DNA of 64,000 bases. Origin: Flavobacterium hydrocarbonoxydans (GTDB taxonomy: Bacteria > Bacteroidota > Bacteroidia > Flavobacteriales > Flavobacteriaceae). This document shows positions 8,224-15,762 of the stretch, piece by piece. The notes under the pieces are model-generated. The model saw only the letters and a list, made by a program, of their open reading frames with translations. It ran no database searches and was not told the origin of the DNA. Numbering within the stretch: the first letter of the stretch is position 1; each line of letters starts with the position of its first letter. The position numbers were made by a program, and so were the translations under genes. The stretch covers positions 186,001-250,000 of the forward strand of contig NZ_WSTB01000005.1 of NCBI RefSeq assembly GCF_009789235.1, written 5' to 3'.

Positions 8224-9219
8224 TTAATTTTCTTTCAAAAATACAATTAATGGCTTTATAAACGCATCAAAAGTTTCGATATGTGGCAAATGTCCTGTGT
8301 TGGGAATTTCGACTAATTTTGCATTCGGAATTGCCTTTTGAGCCGTTTTGCCTAATTCTGCATAATTACCCATTGTTTTTCGTATTTCTTCGCTTACCAA
8401 AGGTTTTCCTAAAGCAGTTTTGTCGCGTGTTCCAATGATTAAAAGAGTAGGGCTTTTGATGTTTTTAAATTCATATAAAACAGGCTGTGTAAAAATCATA
8501 TCATATAGCAATGCCGAGTTCCATGCTACTTTTTTATAATCGGGAGCTGTTGTCCAGCCAGCGCCTAGTTCAGCCCATTTTTGATAATCGGCATTCCATT
8601 TTCCGTCATAATAATTCGCCATTTGGTATTTTTTGATGGCTTCATAATTTTGTTTCAGTTCGCTTTCGTACCACCAGATGATATTCTGGTAAGGAACAAC
8701 CAATTTCCAGTCTTCTAAACCAATTGGGTTTTCGAGTACCAGTTTTTCAGTAGTTTGCGGATACATCAAAGAGAAGCGTGTAGCCAGCATGCCGCCCATA
8801 GAATGCCCTAAAATAGTCGCTTTTTGAACACCCAAAAGGTCTAATAGATTTTTGGTGTTCTCGGCCAATTGCTGAAAAGTATATTGAAAATGGTCTGGTT
8901 TAGATGATTTTCCAAAGCCTATCTGGTCCGGAACGATTACACGGAATCCTTCTTTGGTAAGGGCTTTAATAGTCGTTTCCCAGTAAGCGCCATTGAAGTT
9001 TTTGCCGTGAAACAATACTACATTTTTGTTGTTATAATTAGCTGGTTTAATATCCATATACGCCATTTTGAGTGTTTGGTTTTGAATTTGCAATTCTAAA
9101 AACTTCACAGGAAACGGATATTCATAATTGTGTAAATTGATATCTAAGGCTTTGATTTTCTCTTGTTGAGAGAAACAAATAAAGGGAAGCAGCAGGAATA
9201 AGACTTTTAATTTTTTCAT
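8224..9219 (-). CDS. Alpha/beta hydrolase, secreted
   Basis: A 331-residue esterase-like protein with a signal peptide (MKKLKVLFLLLPFICFSQQ). The nucleophile elbow GHSMGGM (Ser near residue 136), the oxyanion-type HGKNFNGAYWE, an Asp candidate in LLIIGTRDKTALG and a C-terminal His in IPNTGHLPH form the expected catalytic triad. The lid region between about residues 160 and 230 is rich in Trp and Tyr. Substrate is unknown; the closest general family is the haloperoxidase/epoxide-hydrolase-like hydrolases, exported to the periplasm. The DUF1398 gene follows closely. Confidence 0.85.
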   Translation of the reverse strand: MKKLKVLFLLLPFICFSQQEKIKALDINLHNYEYPFPVKFLELQIQNQTLKMAYMDIKPANYNNKNVVLFHGKNFNGAYWETTIKALTKEGFRVIVPDQIGFGKSSKPDHFQYTFQQLAENTKNLLDLLGVQKATILGHSMGGMLATRFSLMYPQTTEKLVLENPIGLEDWKLVVPYQNIIWWYESELKQNYEAIKKYQMANYYDGKWNADYQKWAELGAGWTTAPDYKKVAWNSALLYDMIFTQPVLYEFKNIKSPTLLIIGTRDKTALGKPLVSEEIRKTMGNYAELGKTAQKAIPNAKLVEIPNTGHLPHIETFDAFIKPLIVFLKEN

Positions 9220-9523
9220 ATCTATAAAAGATTTTTTTCATTAACTATAAAATTAGACTTAACCATTTTAAGGACAAAAAAATAACTCTTAAAGTTATCA
9301 GAAAAATAAAATAGAATTTTTGATGGCTGTAAAATTCATTTTGGAACATTTTGTAATGTATTGATTTCTAAAAATGTATATTGTTTTTTAGGCAAATCAG
9401 GCTGCTTGCTAGGGAAATAATGTATTTTAACGACTAATGTTACTGTTAAAAGGACTTCTTCTTTGAATAGAATTATAGTCTGTAAATTAGTCTTAGAATG
9501 TTTGTAAGCTAATAATAGTATGT
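9220..9523. other. Divergent intergenic region, 304 bases
   Basis: AT-rich spacer between the hydrolase (minus) and the barrel-like protein (plus). I see no clear promoter box, no RNA gene and no credible ORF. The last part (9501-9521) is a 21-base stretch that recurs with one mismatch at 31013-31033, again directly upstream of a start codon. Confidence 0.5.
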
Positions 9524-10216
9524 ATGAAGAAAACAATACTTGTACTCCTGCTCACAGTCCCCACATTTGCCCAGGAAGTTAATACATTTGACTTCGCCGT
9601 TATCAACTCAACCTTAATATCTCCCAATATCGATCTTGATACAGGTCGGAGTGTTGTTGCTGCCAATAAGGATCAGTATTCTTCGTATTTTCAATATGCA
9701 GTAGAAATGTGTGATGAAGAAATGATTTTAGGTGCCGGTATCGACAAGTCCGAAATCGACCGAACTTATATTGGTTACATCGGTAAAATATGCGAAAATT
9801 TCAGGGCCACAATTGCTATCGGTTATCTGGAATCCCGCAGTGGTTATGATGGAACTTTTACGGGTTTTAGTGTTTCTTATCATTTTAAAACAAATACGTA
9901 TTTGGGTGCCAGTTTAAACAACCTGCATTCGAGCAGTATTGATTATGAAACCGATGAAAGTTTTGATTATTATAAAAAATTAGTTCCGAAGGTTTTTGGG
10001 AGCTACGAAATTTTTCCCCGATTTATCGTTTTCGGACAGTTAAGCAGTCGTGTAAATGATATTGCTTTTAAATATCAAATTGATCGGTTTTCGGCCGGTG
10101 CGTTTTATTCCGGACACGGAACAGAAGGTATTTTTGCTACGATTAATTTAGGAAGATTTGCTATTTCGTCCAGTACGACTTTTGAAAGAATCAATTTTGG
10201 ATTGAAGTTCCAGTAA
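9524..10216 (+). CDS. Secreted beta-rich protein, possible outer-membrane barrel
   Basis: A 230-residue protein with a signal peptide (MKKTILVLLLTVPTFAQ) and a mature part made of short alternating polar/aromatic strands separated by turns. The last strand ends in Phe-Gln after FERINFGLKF, resembling the C-terminal strand of outer-membrane barrels. A Cys pair (residues near 63 and 91) could form a disulfide. I do not recognise a family. It stands alone, with its own bidirectional terminator, between the hydrolase and the thioesterase. Outer-membrane location is inferred from the strand pattern only. Confidence 0.6.
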   Translation: MKKTILVLLLTVPTFAQEVNTFDFAVINSTLISPNIDLDTGRSVVAANKDQYSSYFQYAVEMCDEEMILGAGIDKSEIDRTYIGYIGKICENFRATIAIGYLESRSGYDGTFTGFSVSYHFKTNTYLGASLNNLHSSSIDYETDESFDYYKKLVPKVFGSYEIFPRFIVFGQLSSRVNDIAFKYQIDRFSAGAFYSGHGTEGIFATINLGRFAISSSTTFERINFGLKFQ

Positions 10217-10220
10217 AATA

Positions 10221-10256
10221 AAAATCCAAAAAGTAAAACTGTACTTTTTGGATTTT
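10221..10256. terminator. Bidirectional intrinsic terminator
   Basis: AAAATCCAAAAAGTA and TACTTTTTGGATTTT form a 15-bp perfect stem around a 6-base loop. It sits between the convergent barrel-like gene and thioesterase gene and has A/T tracts on each side. Confidence 0.85.
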
Positions 10257-10266
10257 CTATTTCTTT

Positions 10267-10704
10267 TTATAGTCCTACGAAATCATCACTTTTAGGGAAA
10301 ATGCTCAACGCTTCGATAGCAATTTCAGGTGTTGGAGAAGCTAATTTTCTAAGTTTTGTATCCATCCAGGCGCCATCAACCGTAATAGTGGCACAAAGTG
10401 TATCATCTTCTCTGCGAAATTCGTGCACGATGGACCAGCGTGAAGCATCGGCTTTCATTTTGGATGTTTTGGTATGAATAAAAATCTTATCTGACAGTTT
10501 TAATTCTTTTCTAAAAACACATTCTTCTCTAAACAAAACAGGTCCAAAACCCTGCGTTTGCATGACTCTTAATGTTAAGCCTAATTGCTCCAGAATTTCG
10601 ATACGGTGTTGTGCACCAAAATCGTAATAAGCACTATGACGAACGTGAAAATTTGGATCTAAATCAGACCAGCGAAAAGATATTTCTTTAATAAATGAAA
10701 CCAT
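10267..10704 (-). CDS. Acyl-CoA thioesterase, hotdog fold
   Basis: A 145-residue cytoplasmic protein of the 4HBT/acyl-CoA thioesterase type. The N-terminal RWSDLDPNFHVRHSAYYDF is the family's R-x-x-D-x(n)-H-x(n)-Y block, with the Asp as probable catalytic residue. A long amphipathic helix and the strand region IHTKTSKMKADASRWSIVHEF follow. Such enzymes hydrolyse acyl-CoA or acyl-ACP thioesters; chain length cannot be told from sequence. The gene is monocistronic and converges on the barrel-like gene. Confidence 0.85.
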   Translation of the reverse strand: MVSFIKEISFRWSDLDPNFHVRHSAYYDFGAQHRIEILEQLGLTLRVMQTQGFGPVLFREECVFRKELKLSDKIFIHTKTSKMKADASRWSIVHEFRREDDTLCATITVDGAWMDTKLRKLASPTPEIAIEALSIFPKSDDFVGL

Positions 10705-10798
10705 TTTTTGTATTGTATTTTGTAAATAATTTGAGGATTCGAAATTACGAATAAAAATGAAACGGTTTTGTAGAAAGTTTAGTGCTTTGTGCTTAAAG

Positions 10799-11099
10799 TT
10801 TGTTCCGTAGGAATCTCAGTATCGCTGAATCTTTGCATATGAGAGATTCCTACGGAATGACAAACTGTGCGATTAAAAACCGCAAAAACACTGCGCAAAC
10901 TTGTCATTCCGTAGGGATCCTAGTGAAGTTATACTATAAAGCGAATTTCAGTCTATGCTTGAGATTCCTACGGAATGACAAACTGTGCGATTAAAAACCG
11001 CAAAAATACTGCGTAAACTTGTCATTCCGTAGGAATCCTAGTGAAGTTATACTATAATTCGAATTTCAGTCGATGCTTGAGATTCCTACGGAATGACAA
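10799..11099. repeat. Tandem array of large palindromes (REP-like), three units
   Basis: Three palindromes share the ends TTGTCATTCCGTAGGAATC and its reverse complement: A (about 10799-10863, one arm degenerate, different loop), B (10901-10982) and C (11019-11099). B and C have nearly the same 40-base loop. The spacers A-B and B-C are also near-identical, so B and C form a tandem repeat with period 118. The spacer has its own TGCG/CGCA inversion. Reading frames through here exist only because of the repeats. The array lies between the thioesterase and antiporter genes, fitting REP/BIME-type sequences. Confidence 0.85.
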
Positions 11100-11139
11100 G
11101 ATTGCGTTTTTTTCAAAAAGAAATAATAAGTTTTAATAA

Positions 11140-12402
11140 CTACTCCTCATTTTTAATATTCAGTTTCTTCACAATCCACGGCAAAGTAAGTCCCTGACCA
11201 AGAAGTGTCAGGAGTACTACGGCAACCGAAATGAATATGATTTCGTTTCGTTCCGGAAAAGGAGTTCCGTCCGGAAGTAATTTAGGCAAACCTATGGCAA
11301 CGGCAAGCGAAACGATTCCGCGCATTCCGGACCAACTGATGATAAAGCTGTTTTTCGAATCGAGTAGGGCATGTTCGCTAATTTTTCGCTTCTTTTTGTT
11401 ATTTTTTAAAAATCCTTTTTGAAGACTTATTTTTTGAAGAAATATCCTTACCATTCGGACCAATAATGCTACGAGAGTTATTATGGCTGCGTAACCAATA
11501 TAAGGAAGTATAGCGCTGCTGTCTATATTTTTGAGAATGTACGGAAAATTAAGTCCGATTAGGATGAAGATCAAACCGTTTAAGAGAAAAATCAGGATAT
11601 CCCAAAGGTTTCGGGTTTGATTTTTTAAGCTTTCGGGAAAAATTTTATTGCTAAAACGGGCAATTGTCAATCCTAAAACTACGACAGCAATCACACCTGA
11701 AACATGCAGATGTTCTGCTACCAGATAGGTCACAAAAGGCATTAAAATCATGAAGCTAATAGTTGTAATGGGGTTTTGATGGACTCTGGCAAGAATAAAG
11801 GCTAGAATTTTTCCCATAATAAACCCAATTATAAAACCGCCACCTAATAAGAATACAAACTGTAAAGAAGCTTTCCAGATGATAAAAGCCGAACCCATTG
11901 CAGTAGCCACGGCAAAACGATAAGCAACCAGGGCCGAGGCATCATTAATCAGGCTTTCGCCTTCGAGTATGGTGATGGTTTTATGTGATATTCCGAGTCC
12001 TTTAGTGATGCTTACGGCGGCAACGGCATCTGTAGCAGAGAGTATGGCGCCCAGCACAAAAGCCAAAGGCCATGTCATATCCGGAATCATATAATGCGCC
12101 ACAACGGCAATCCAGAAAGTGGTAAGGAAAACCAAAGGGATAGCTAATGTACTAATGGTGCTAAGATTGATTTTGAAATGTTTGGGTGAAATGTTAAACG
12201 AAGCATCATACAATAAGGGAGGAAGAAAAATCAGAAAGATGATTTCAGGATTAATTTCGATTTCTGGTACTGATGGAATAAATCCGATCATGATGCCCAC
12301 AATAATTAAAAGTATAGGGTAAGGTAATTTTATTTTGTCAGCAAAAGCAGAAAGCGCTATGACAACGAAAAGGATAAAGATGATAATGCTGTAGTTTTCC
12401 AT
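11140..12402 (-). CDS. Na+/H+ antiporter, CPA1 family
   Basis: A 420-residue inner-membrane protein with about 12 membrane helices and a short polar loop near residues 335-350 (NNKKKRKISEHALL). The CPA1 ion-binding motifs are clear: GAILSATDAVAA (Asp in TM4-5) and EGESLINDASALVAYR (Asn-Asp pair in TM6), with the later IISWSGMRGIVSLAVAIGLP carrying the conserved Arg. It exchanges external H+ for internal Na+ (possibly K+ or Li+). The tail after the last helix is only about 15 residues, so the regulatory cytoplasmic domain of longer homologues is absent. Transcribed alone. Confidence 0.9.
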   Translation of the reverse strand: MENYSIIIFILFVVIALSAFADKIKLPYPILLIIVGIMIGFIPSVPEIEINPEIIFLIFLPPLLYDASFNISPKHFKINLSTISTLAIPLVFLTTFWIAVVAHYMIPDMTWPLAFVLGAILSATDAVAAVSITKGLGISHKTITILEGESLINDASALVAYRFAVATAMGSAFIIWKASLQFVFLLGGGFIIGFIMGKILAFILARVHQNPITTISFMILMPFVTYLVAEHLHVSGVIAVVVLGLTIARFSNKIFPESLKNQTRNLWDILIFLLNGLIFILIGLNFPYILKNIDSSAILPYIGYAAIITLVALLVRMVRIFLQKISLQKGFLKNNKKKRKISEHALLDSKNSFIISWSGMRGIVSLAVAIGLPKLLPDGTPFPERNEIIFISVAVVLLTLLGQGLTLPWIVKKLNIKNEE

Positions 12403-12516
12403 TAAGATGTTTATTTAGCAATAGGCTAATGTAAAGAATTCGGGATTTATTTGAAAGGTAATCGTTTATTTAAGATAAACTCAGGGAGCAATTTATGAAA
12501 AATATCAGGCTGAAAC

Positions 12517-12789
12517 GTCCTGGTTTACGTCCCGGACGTGAAATTTCACATCGCTGACGTGAAATTTCACATCGCTGACGTCAAATTTCACATCGCTGAC
12601 GTCAAATTTCACGTCCGGGACGTAAACGTTTAGGTTGTTGACGTGAAATTTCACATCGCCGACGTGAAGTTTCACATCGCTGACGTGAAATTTCACGTTC
12701 CGGACGTGAACGTTTAGGTTGTTGACGTAAAGTTTCACATCGCCGACGTGAAATTTCACGTTCCGGACGTGAAATTTCACCTTTTAGGG
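12517..12789. repeat. Array of 21-bp units built on a 12-bp palindrome
   Basis: From 12538 twelve consecutive 21-bp units run to 12789, preceded by one degenerate unit from 12517. Most units are GTGAAATTTCAC, a perfect 12-bp palindrome, plus a 9-base spacer such as ATCGCTGAC or GTTCCGGAC. Units 5 and 9 share a variant (GTnAACGTTTAG plus GTTGTTGAC), so a higher-order repeat of four units is visible. Because 21 is a multiple of three, several frames stay open on the minus strand, but this does not show coding. It fills part of the 720-base spacer between the antiporter and dnaK. Confidence 0.9.
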
Positions 12790-12851
12790 ACATAACCTAA
12801 ATTTTGTGTAAACATACTAAAGGTTGAAAAGAAACTTTCTGATGAAAACGG

Positions 12852-12935
12852 ATGCCCTAGCCCTGATGGGAGGGAAGATCCTTTTGTGCCGGGGTTCGGC
12901 ACAAAAGATCTGGAAGGACAGCAGGAAATAGCTCC
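12852..12935 (+). ncRNA. Structured intergenic element, copy 2 of 3
   Basis: Same organisation as 628-713: ATGCCCTAGCCCTGAT at the 5' side, a hairpin, then the AGCAGGAAATAGCTCC block. The hairpin arms are CTTTTGTGCCG and CGGCACAAAAG (11 perfect pairs, loop GGGTT). Below it, GAT/ATC pairs where copy 1 has AAT/ATT, with the same bulged C. Orientation is towards dnaK, 190 bases upstream of its start. Confidence 0.5.
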
Positions 12936-12961
12936 TGATAATGACACTTAAAGTACTGATA

Positions 12962-13070
12962 TGACACGAATGTCAGTTTGGTAAAATGTCATGTTGTCAG
13001 CTAGTTTTTGGCACGCAGACATGAAAACTGACAATTTATATTGGTTTTTTATATTGGCACAAAGATTGAC
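12962..13070 (+). promoter_or_regulatory. dnaK upstream region with TGACA/TGTCA sites and sigma54-like boxes
   Basis: A perfect inverted repeat TGACA-CGAA-TGTCA lies at 12962-12975, with further half sites TGTCA at 12987-12991 and 12995-12999 and TGACA at 13029-13033. Two stretches resemble the -24 element of sigma54 promoters: TTGGCACG at 13008-13015, and TTGGCAC at 13054-13060 followed after 5 bases by TTGAC. The second has the expected 24/12 spacing, but its -12 element reads GA instead of GC. No TAnnTTTG box is seen close to the start. Heat-shock control through these sites is an inference. Confidence 0.4.
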
Positions 13071-13122
13071 TTATGCCACCTTGAGTTATAAAATTAGTAT
13101 ATCAAAATAAATTATATAAAAA

Positions 13123-15003
13123 ATGGGTAAAATAATCGGAATTGACTTAGGTACGACAAACTCTTGTGTTTCTGTAATGGAAGGTAATGAAGCAGTTGTT
13201 ATTCCTAACGCAGAAGGAAAAAGAACAACGCCATCTATCATCGCTTTTGTAGAAGGTGGAGAAATTAAAGTAGGTGATCCTGCAAAAAGACAAGCAGTAA
13301 CTAATCCAACAAAGACTATTGCTTCTATCAAACGTTTTATGGGACATTCTTTTGCTGAAACTCAGGAAGAGGCAAAAAGAGTACCTTATTCAGTAGTAAA
13401 AGGAGACAACAATACACCACGTGTTGATATTGATGGTCGTTTATATACTGCTCAGGAATTGTCTGCTATGACACTTCAAAAAATGAAAAAAACTGCTGAA
13501 GACTATTTAGGTCAAACGGTAACTGAAGCAGTTATTACTGTTCCTGCTTACTTTAACGATGCACAACGTCAGGCTACGAAAGAAGCTGGAGAAATTGCTG
13601 GTCTTAAAGTGATGCGTATCATCAATGAGCCTACAGCAGCAGCTTTAGCTTATGGATTAGACAAAAAAGGAACTGATCAAAAAATTGCTGTTTACGATTT
13701 AGGTGGAGGTACTTTTGATATCTCTGTTCTTGAATTAGGAGACGGTGTTTTCGAAGTATTATCTACAAATGGTGATACTCACTTAGGTGGAGATGATTTT
13801 GACCAGGTTATTATTGACTGGTTAGCTGACGAATTCAAATCTGAAGAAGGTATTGATTTACGTTTAGATCCAATGTCATTGCAACGTTTGAAAGAAGCTG
13901 CAGAGAAAGCTAAGATTGAATTATCATCTTCTGCTGAAACTGAAATCAACTTGCCATACGTTACGGCTACTGCTTCTGGACCAAAACACTTAGTGAAAAA
14001 ATTATCTAGAGCTAAATTTGAGCAATTATCTGATTCTTTAGTAAAACGTTCTATGGAGCCAGTTGCTAAAGCATTGAAAGATGCAGGTTTATCTACATCT
14101 GATATTGACGAAGTTATCCTTGTTGGAGGTTCTACAAGAATGCCAAGAATTGCTGACGAAGTGGAGAAATTCTTTGGTAAAAAAGCGTCTAAAGGAGTTA
14201 ATCCTGATGAGGTTGTTGCTATTGGAGCTGCTATTCAAGGTGGAGTTTTATCTGGAGATGTAAAAGATGTATTGTTACTTGACGTTACTCCTTTATCTTT
14301 AGGTATCGAAACTATGGGTGGTGTAATGACTGTATTAATCGAGTCTAACACAACTATCCCAACTAAAAAATCACAAGTTTTCTCAACTGCTGCTGATTCT
14401 CAACCAACTGTAGAATTACACGTTCTTCAAGGAGCTAGAGCAATGGCTGCTGATAACAAAACTATTGGTCGTTTTAACTTAGACGGTATTCCACCAGCAC
14501 CAAGAGGAGTTCCTCAAATCGAGGTTACTTTTGATATTGATGCTAATGGTATCATCAAAGTTTCTGCTACTGATAAAGGAACAGGAAAATCTCATGATAT
14601 CCGTATCGAAGCTTCTTCTGGATTAACAGCTGAAGAAATCGAAAAAATGAAAAAAGATGCAGAAGCTAACGCTGGTGCAGATAAAATTGCTAAAGAAAGA
14701 GCTGAGAAATTAAACGAAGCTGACAGCATGATCTTCCAAACTGAGTCTCAATTGAAAGAGTTAGGAAGTAAATTAGCTGATGATCATAAAGTGGCTGTTG
14801 AGTACGCTTTAACTGAATTGAGAATGGCTCACCAATCTCAAGACGTTCCAGCTATTCAAACTGCTCTTGATAACATCAATGCAGCTTGGAAAACAGCTAC
14901 AGAAGCTATGTATGCTCAAGGAGAAGCTGGTCAAGCTGCCCCACAACAAGAGCAAGCGCAAGGAGACAATGTTGAAGACGTTGAATTCGAAGAAGTCAAA
15001 TAA
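13123..15003 (+). CDS. dnaK: Chaperone DnaK (Hsp70)
   Basis: ATP-driven Hsp70 chaperone that binds exposed hydrophobic peptide with DnaJ and GrpE. The 626-residue length is normal. The nucleotide-binding domain starts with [16 protein letters not shown] and contains [14 protein letters not shown] (phosphate 2) and [12 protein letters not shown] (adenosine site). The conserved linker [19 protein letters not shown] lies near residue 385, followed by the substrate-binding domain and lid. The tail ends [10 protein letters not shown], as in most bacterial DnaK. Codon use is strongly biased, as for an abundant protein. There is no dnaJ or grpE next to it. A strong terminator follows, and behind that begins the mobile region. 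Confidence 0.98.
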   Translation: MGKIIGIDLGTTNSCVSVMEGNEAVVIPNAEGKRTTPSIIAFVEGGEIKVGDPAKRQAVTNPTKTIASIKRFMGHSFAETQEEAKRVPYSVVKGDNNTPRVDIDGRLYTAQELSAMTLQKMKKTAEDYLGQTVTEAVITVPAYFNDAQRQATKEAGEIAGLKVMRIINEPTAAALAYGLDKKGTDQKIAVYDLGGGTFDISVLELGDGVFEVLSTNGDTHLGGDDFDQVIIDWLADEFKSEEGIDLRLDPMSLQRLKEAAEKAKIELSSSAETEINLPYVTATASGPKHLVKKLSRAKFEQLSDSLVKRSMEPVAKALKDAGLSTSDIDEVILVGGSTRMPRIADEVEKFFGKKASKGVNPDEVVAIGAAIQGGVLSGDVKDVLLLDVTPLSLGIETMGGVMTVLIESNTTIPTKKSQVFSTAADSQPTVELHVLQGARAMAADNKTIGRFNLDGIPPAPRGVPQIEVTFDIDANGIIKVSATDKGTGKSHDIRIEASSGLTAEEIEKMKKDAEANAGADKIAKERAEKLNEADSMIFQTESQLKELGSKLADDHKVAVEYALTELRMAHQSQDVPAIQTALDNINAAWKTATEAMYAQGEAGQAAPQQEQAQGDNVEDVEFEEVK

Positions 15004-15036
15004 TTACTGATTAACATCAGTTAATAATGAGTGTTA

Positions 15037-15078
15037 AACCGCTGTAAACGAAATGTTTACAGCGGTTTTTCTTTTTTA
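15037..15078 (+). terminator. Intrinsic terminator of dnaK
   Basis: AACCGCTGTAAAC, loop GAAAT, GTTTACAGCGGTT form a 13-bp perfect stem followed by a T-rich tail. It marks the end of the dnaK unit and, from context, the left limit of the chromosomal DNA. Confidence 0.92.
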
Positions 15079-15119
15079 TTCTTTTTTGTTTCTGCTGTTT
15101 TTTAATCATTTTTTGCCAT

Positions 15120-15190
15120 ATATTTGTACCATATTTGTACCGGCACTTAAAAGGCGATAATATGGCACTTATGTATACTTATGGCACTTA
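15120..15190 (+). repeat. Short direct repeats, candidate attachment/recombinase-binding region
   Basis: The 11-mer ATATTTGTACC occurs twice in direct tandem (15120-15130, 15131-15141). GGCACTTA follows at 15142-15149 and again inside ATGGCACTTA at 15162-15171 and 15181-15190. An inverted copy (TTAAGTGCCA) occurs at 17761-17770 and an ATTTGCACCATA near-copy at 17842-17853. Clustered short repeats beside an integrase gene fit Int/Xis arm sites, but the crossover site itself cannot be identified here. Confidence 0.45.
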
Positions 15191-15207
15191 AATTGGGGAT
15201 AAAGGCG

Positions 15208-15762
15208 ATGAAAAGAATAAATAAACAATGTCTGGTCTGTGGGGAAGTGTTTCTGCCCAAGACCGTAACTTCTGTCTACTGCTCACAAAAATGCAGTAAA
15301 AAAGCATACAAGCAGAAGATAAAGCAGCTTAAAAATGAAGTAGAAATCAAAGCGATGATAGAGAAAATACCGCAGGACAGGGCATTTCTTTCCGTCTCTG
15401 AGGCTGGCATGCTTTTTGGCATTGCCAAAAGAACCCTCTATAGGCTTGTCGGCCAGGGAAACGTTCCGTCAGTTAATCTTGGAACCCGCCTTGTAAGGAT
15501 AGACCGCAGCGTCATGGAAGGGATGTTCGGCCCTGAGCGCAGCCTGCCGCAGGCTGAGAGTATACCGAAGAAAAAATTATACAGCCTTGAAAAAGAAGAC
15601 TGCTATTCCATCGGTGAAATAGCTCAGAGATTTCAGATATCAGAAGGTTCTGTCTACAGCCATATCAGGAAATATTCAATCCCAACCAGACAGATCGGAA
15701 AGCATGTATATGCCCCCAAAAGGGAAATTGATAATTTGTATAACGGAAATGATTTTATATGA
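15208..15762 (+). CDS. Zinc-finger-like, double helix-turn-helix DNA-binding protein (excisionase type)
   Basis: A 184-residue protein. Near the N-terminus are CLVCGEVF and YCSQKCSKKAYK, a Cys4 zinc-ribbon-like pair (about residues 8-32). Two excisionase/MerR-type helix-turn-helix domains follow: one around FLSVSEAGMLFGIAKRTLYRLVGQGNVPSVNLG and one around CYSIGEIAQRFQISEGSVYSHIRKYSIPTRQIG. Such proteins sit beside integrases of Bacteroidetes conjugative elements and probably direct excision. An upstream ATG at 15181 is in frame, but it lies inside a repeated ATGGCACTTA motif, so ATG 15208 is preferred. Its stop overlaps the integrase start (ATGA). GC content and codon use differ from dnaK, fitting transferred DNA. 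Confidence 0.7.
   Translation: MKRINKQCLVCGEVFLPKTVTSVYCSQKCSKKAYKQKIKQLKNEVEIKAMIEKIPQDRAFLSVSEAGMLFGIAKRTLYRLVGQGNVPSVNLGTRLVRIDRSVMEGMFGPERSLPQAESIPKKKLYSLEKEDCYSIGEIAQRFQISEGSVYSHIRKYSIPTRQIGKHVYAPKREIDNLYNGNDFI

Noticed and set aside
9336..9536. Minus-strand ORF of 66 codons overlapping the start of the barrel-like gene
   Set aside because: No signal peptide, no recognisable motif and AT-rich composition; it overlaps a better-supported gene.
10800..10994. Plus-strand ORF of 64 codons
   Set aside because: It lies wholly in the palindromic repeat array, and its length depends on the repeats.
12505..12780. Minus-strand ORF of 91 codons with a heptapeptide repeat
   Set aside because: The open frame follows from the 21-bp repeat unit; a second frame is open for the same reason, and there is no ribosome-start context or homology.
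12517..12789. CRISPR array
   Set aside because: The units are directly joined with 9-base variable parts, far too short for spacers, and no cas genes are near.
13086..13347. Minus-strand ORFs at the start of dnaK
   Set aside because: They are antisense shadows of a highly conserved gene with strong codon bias.
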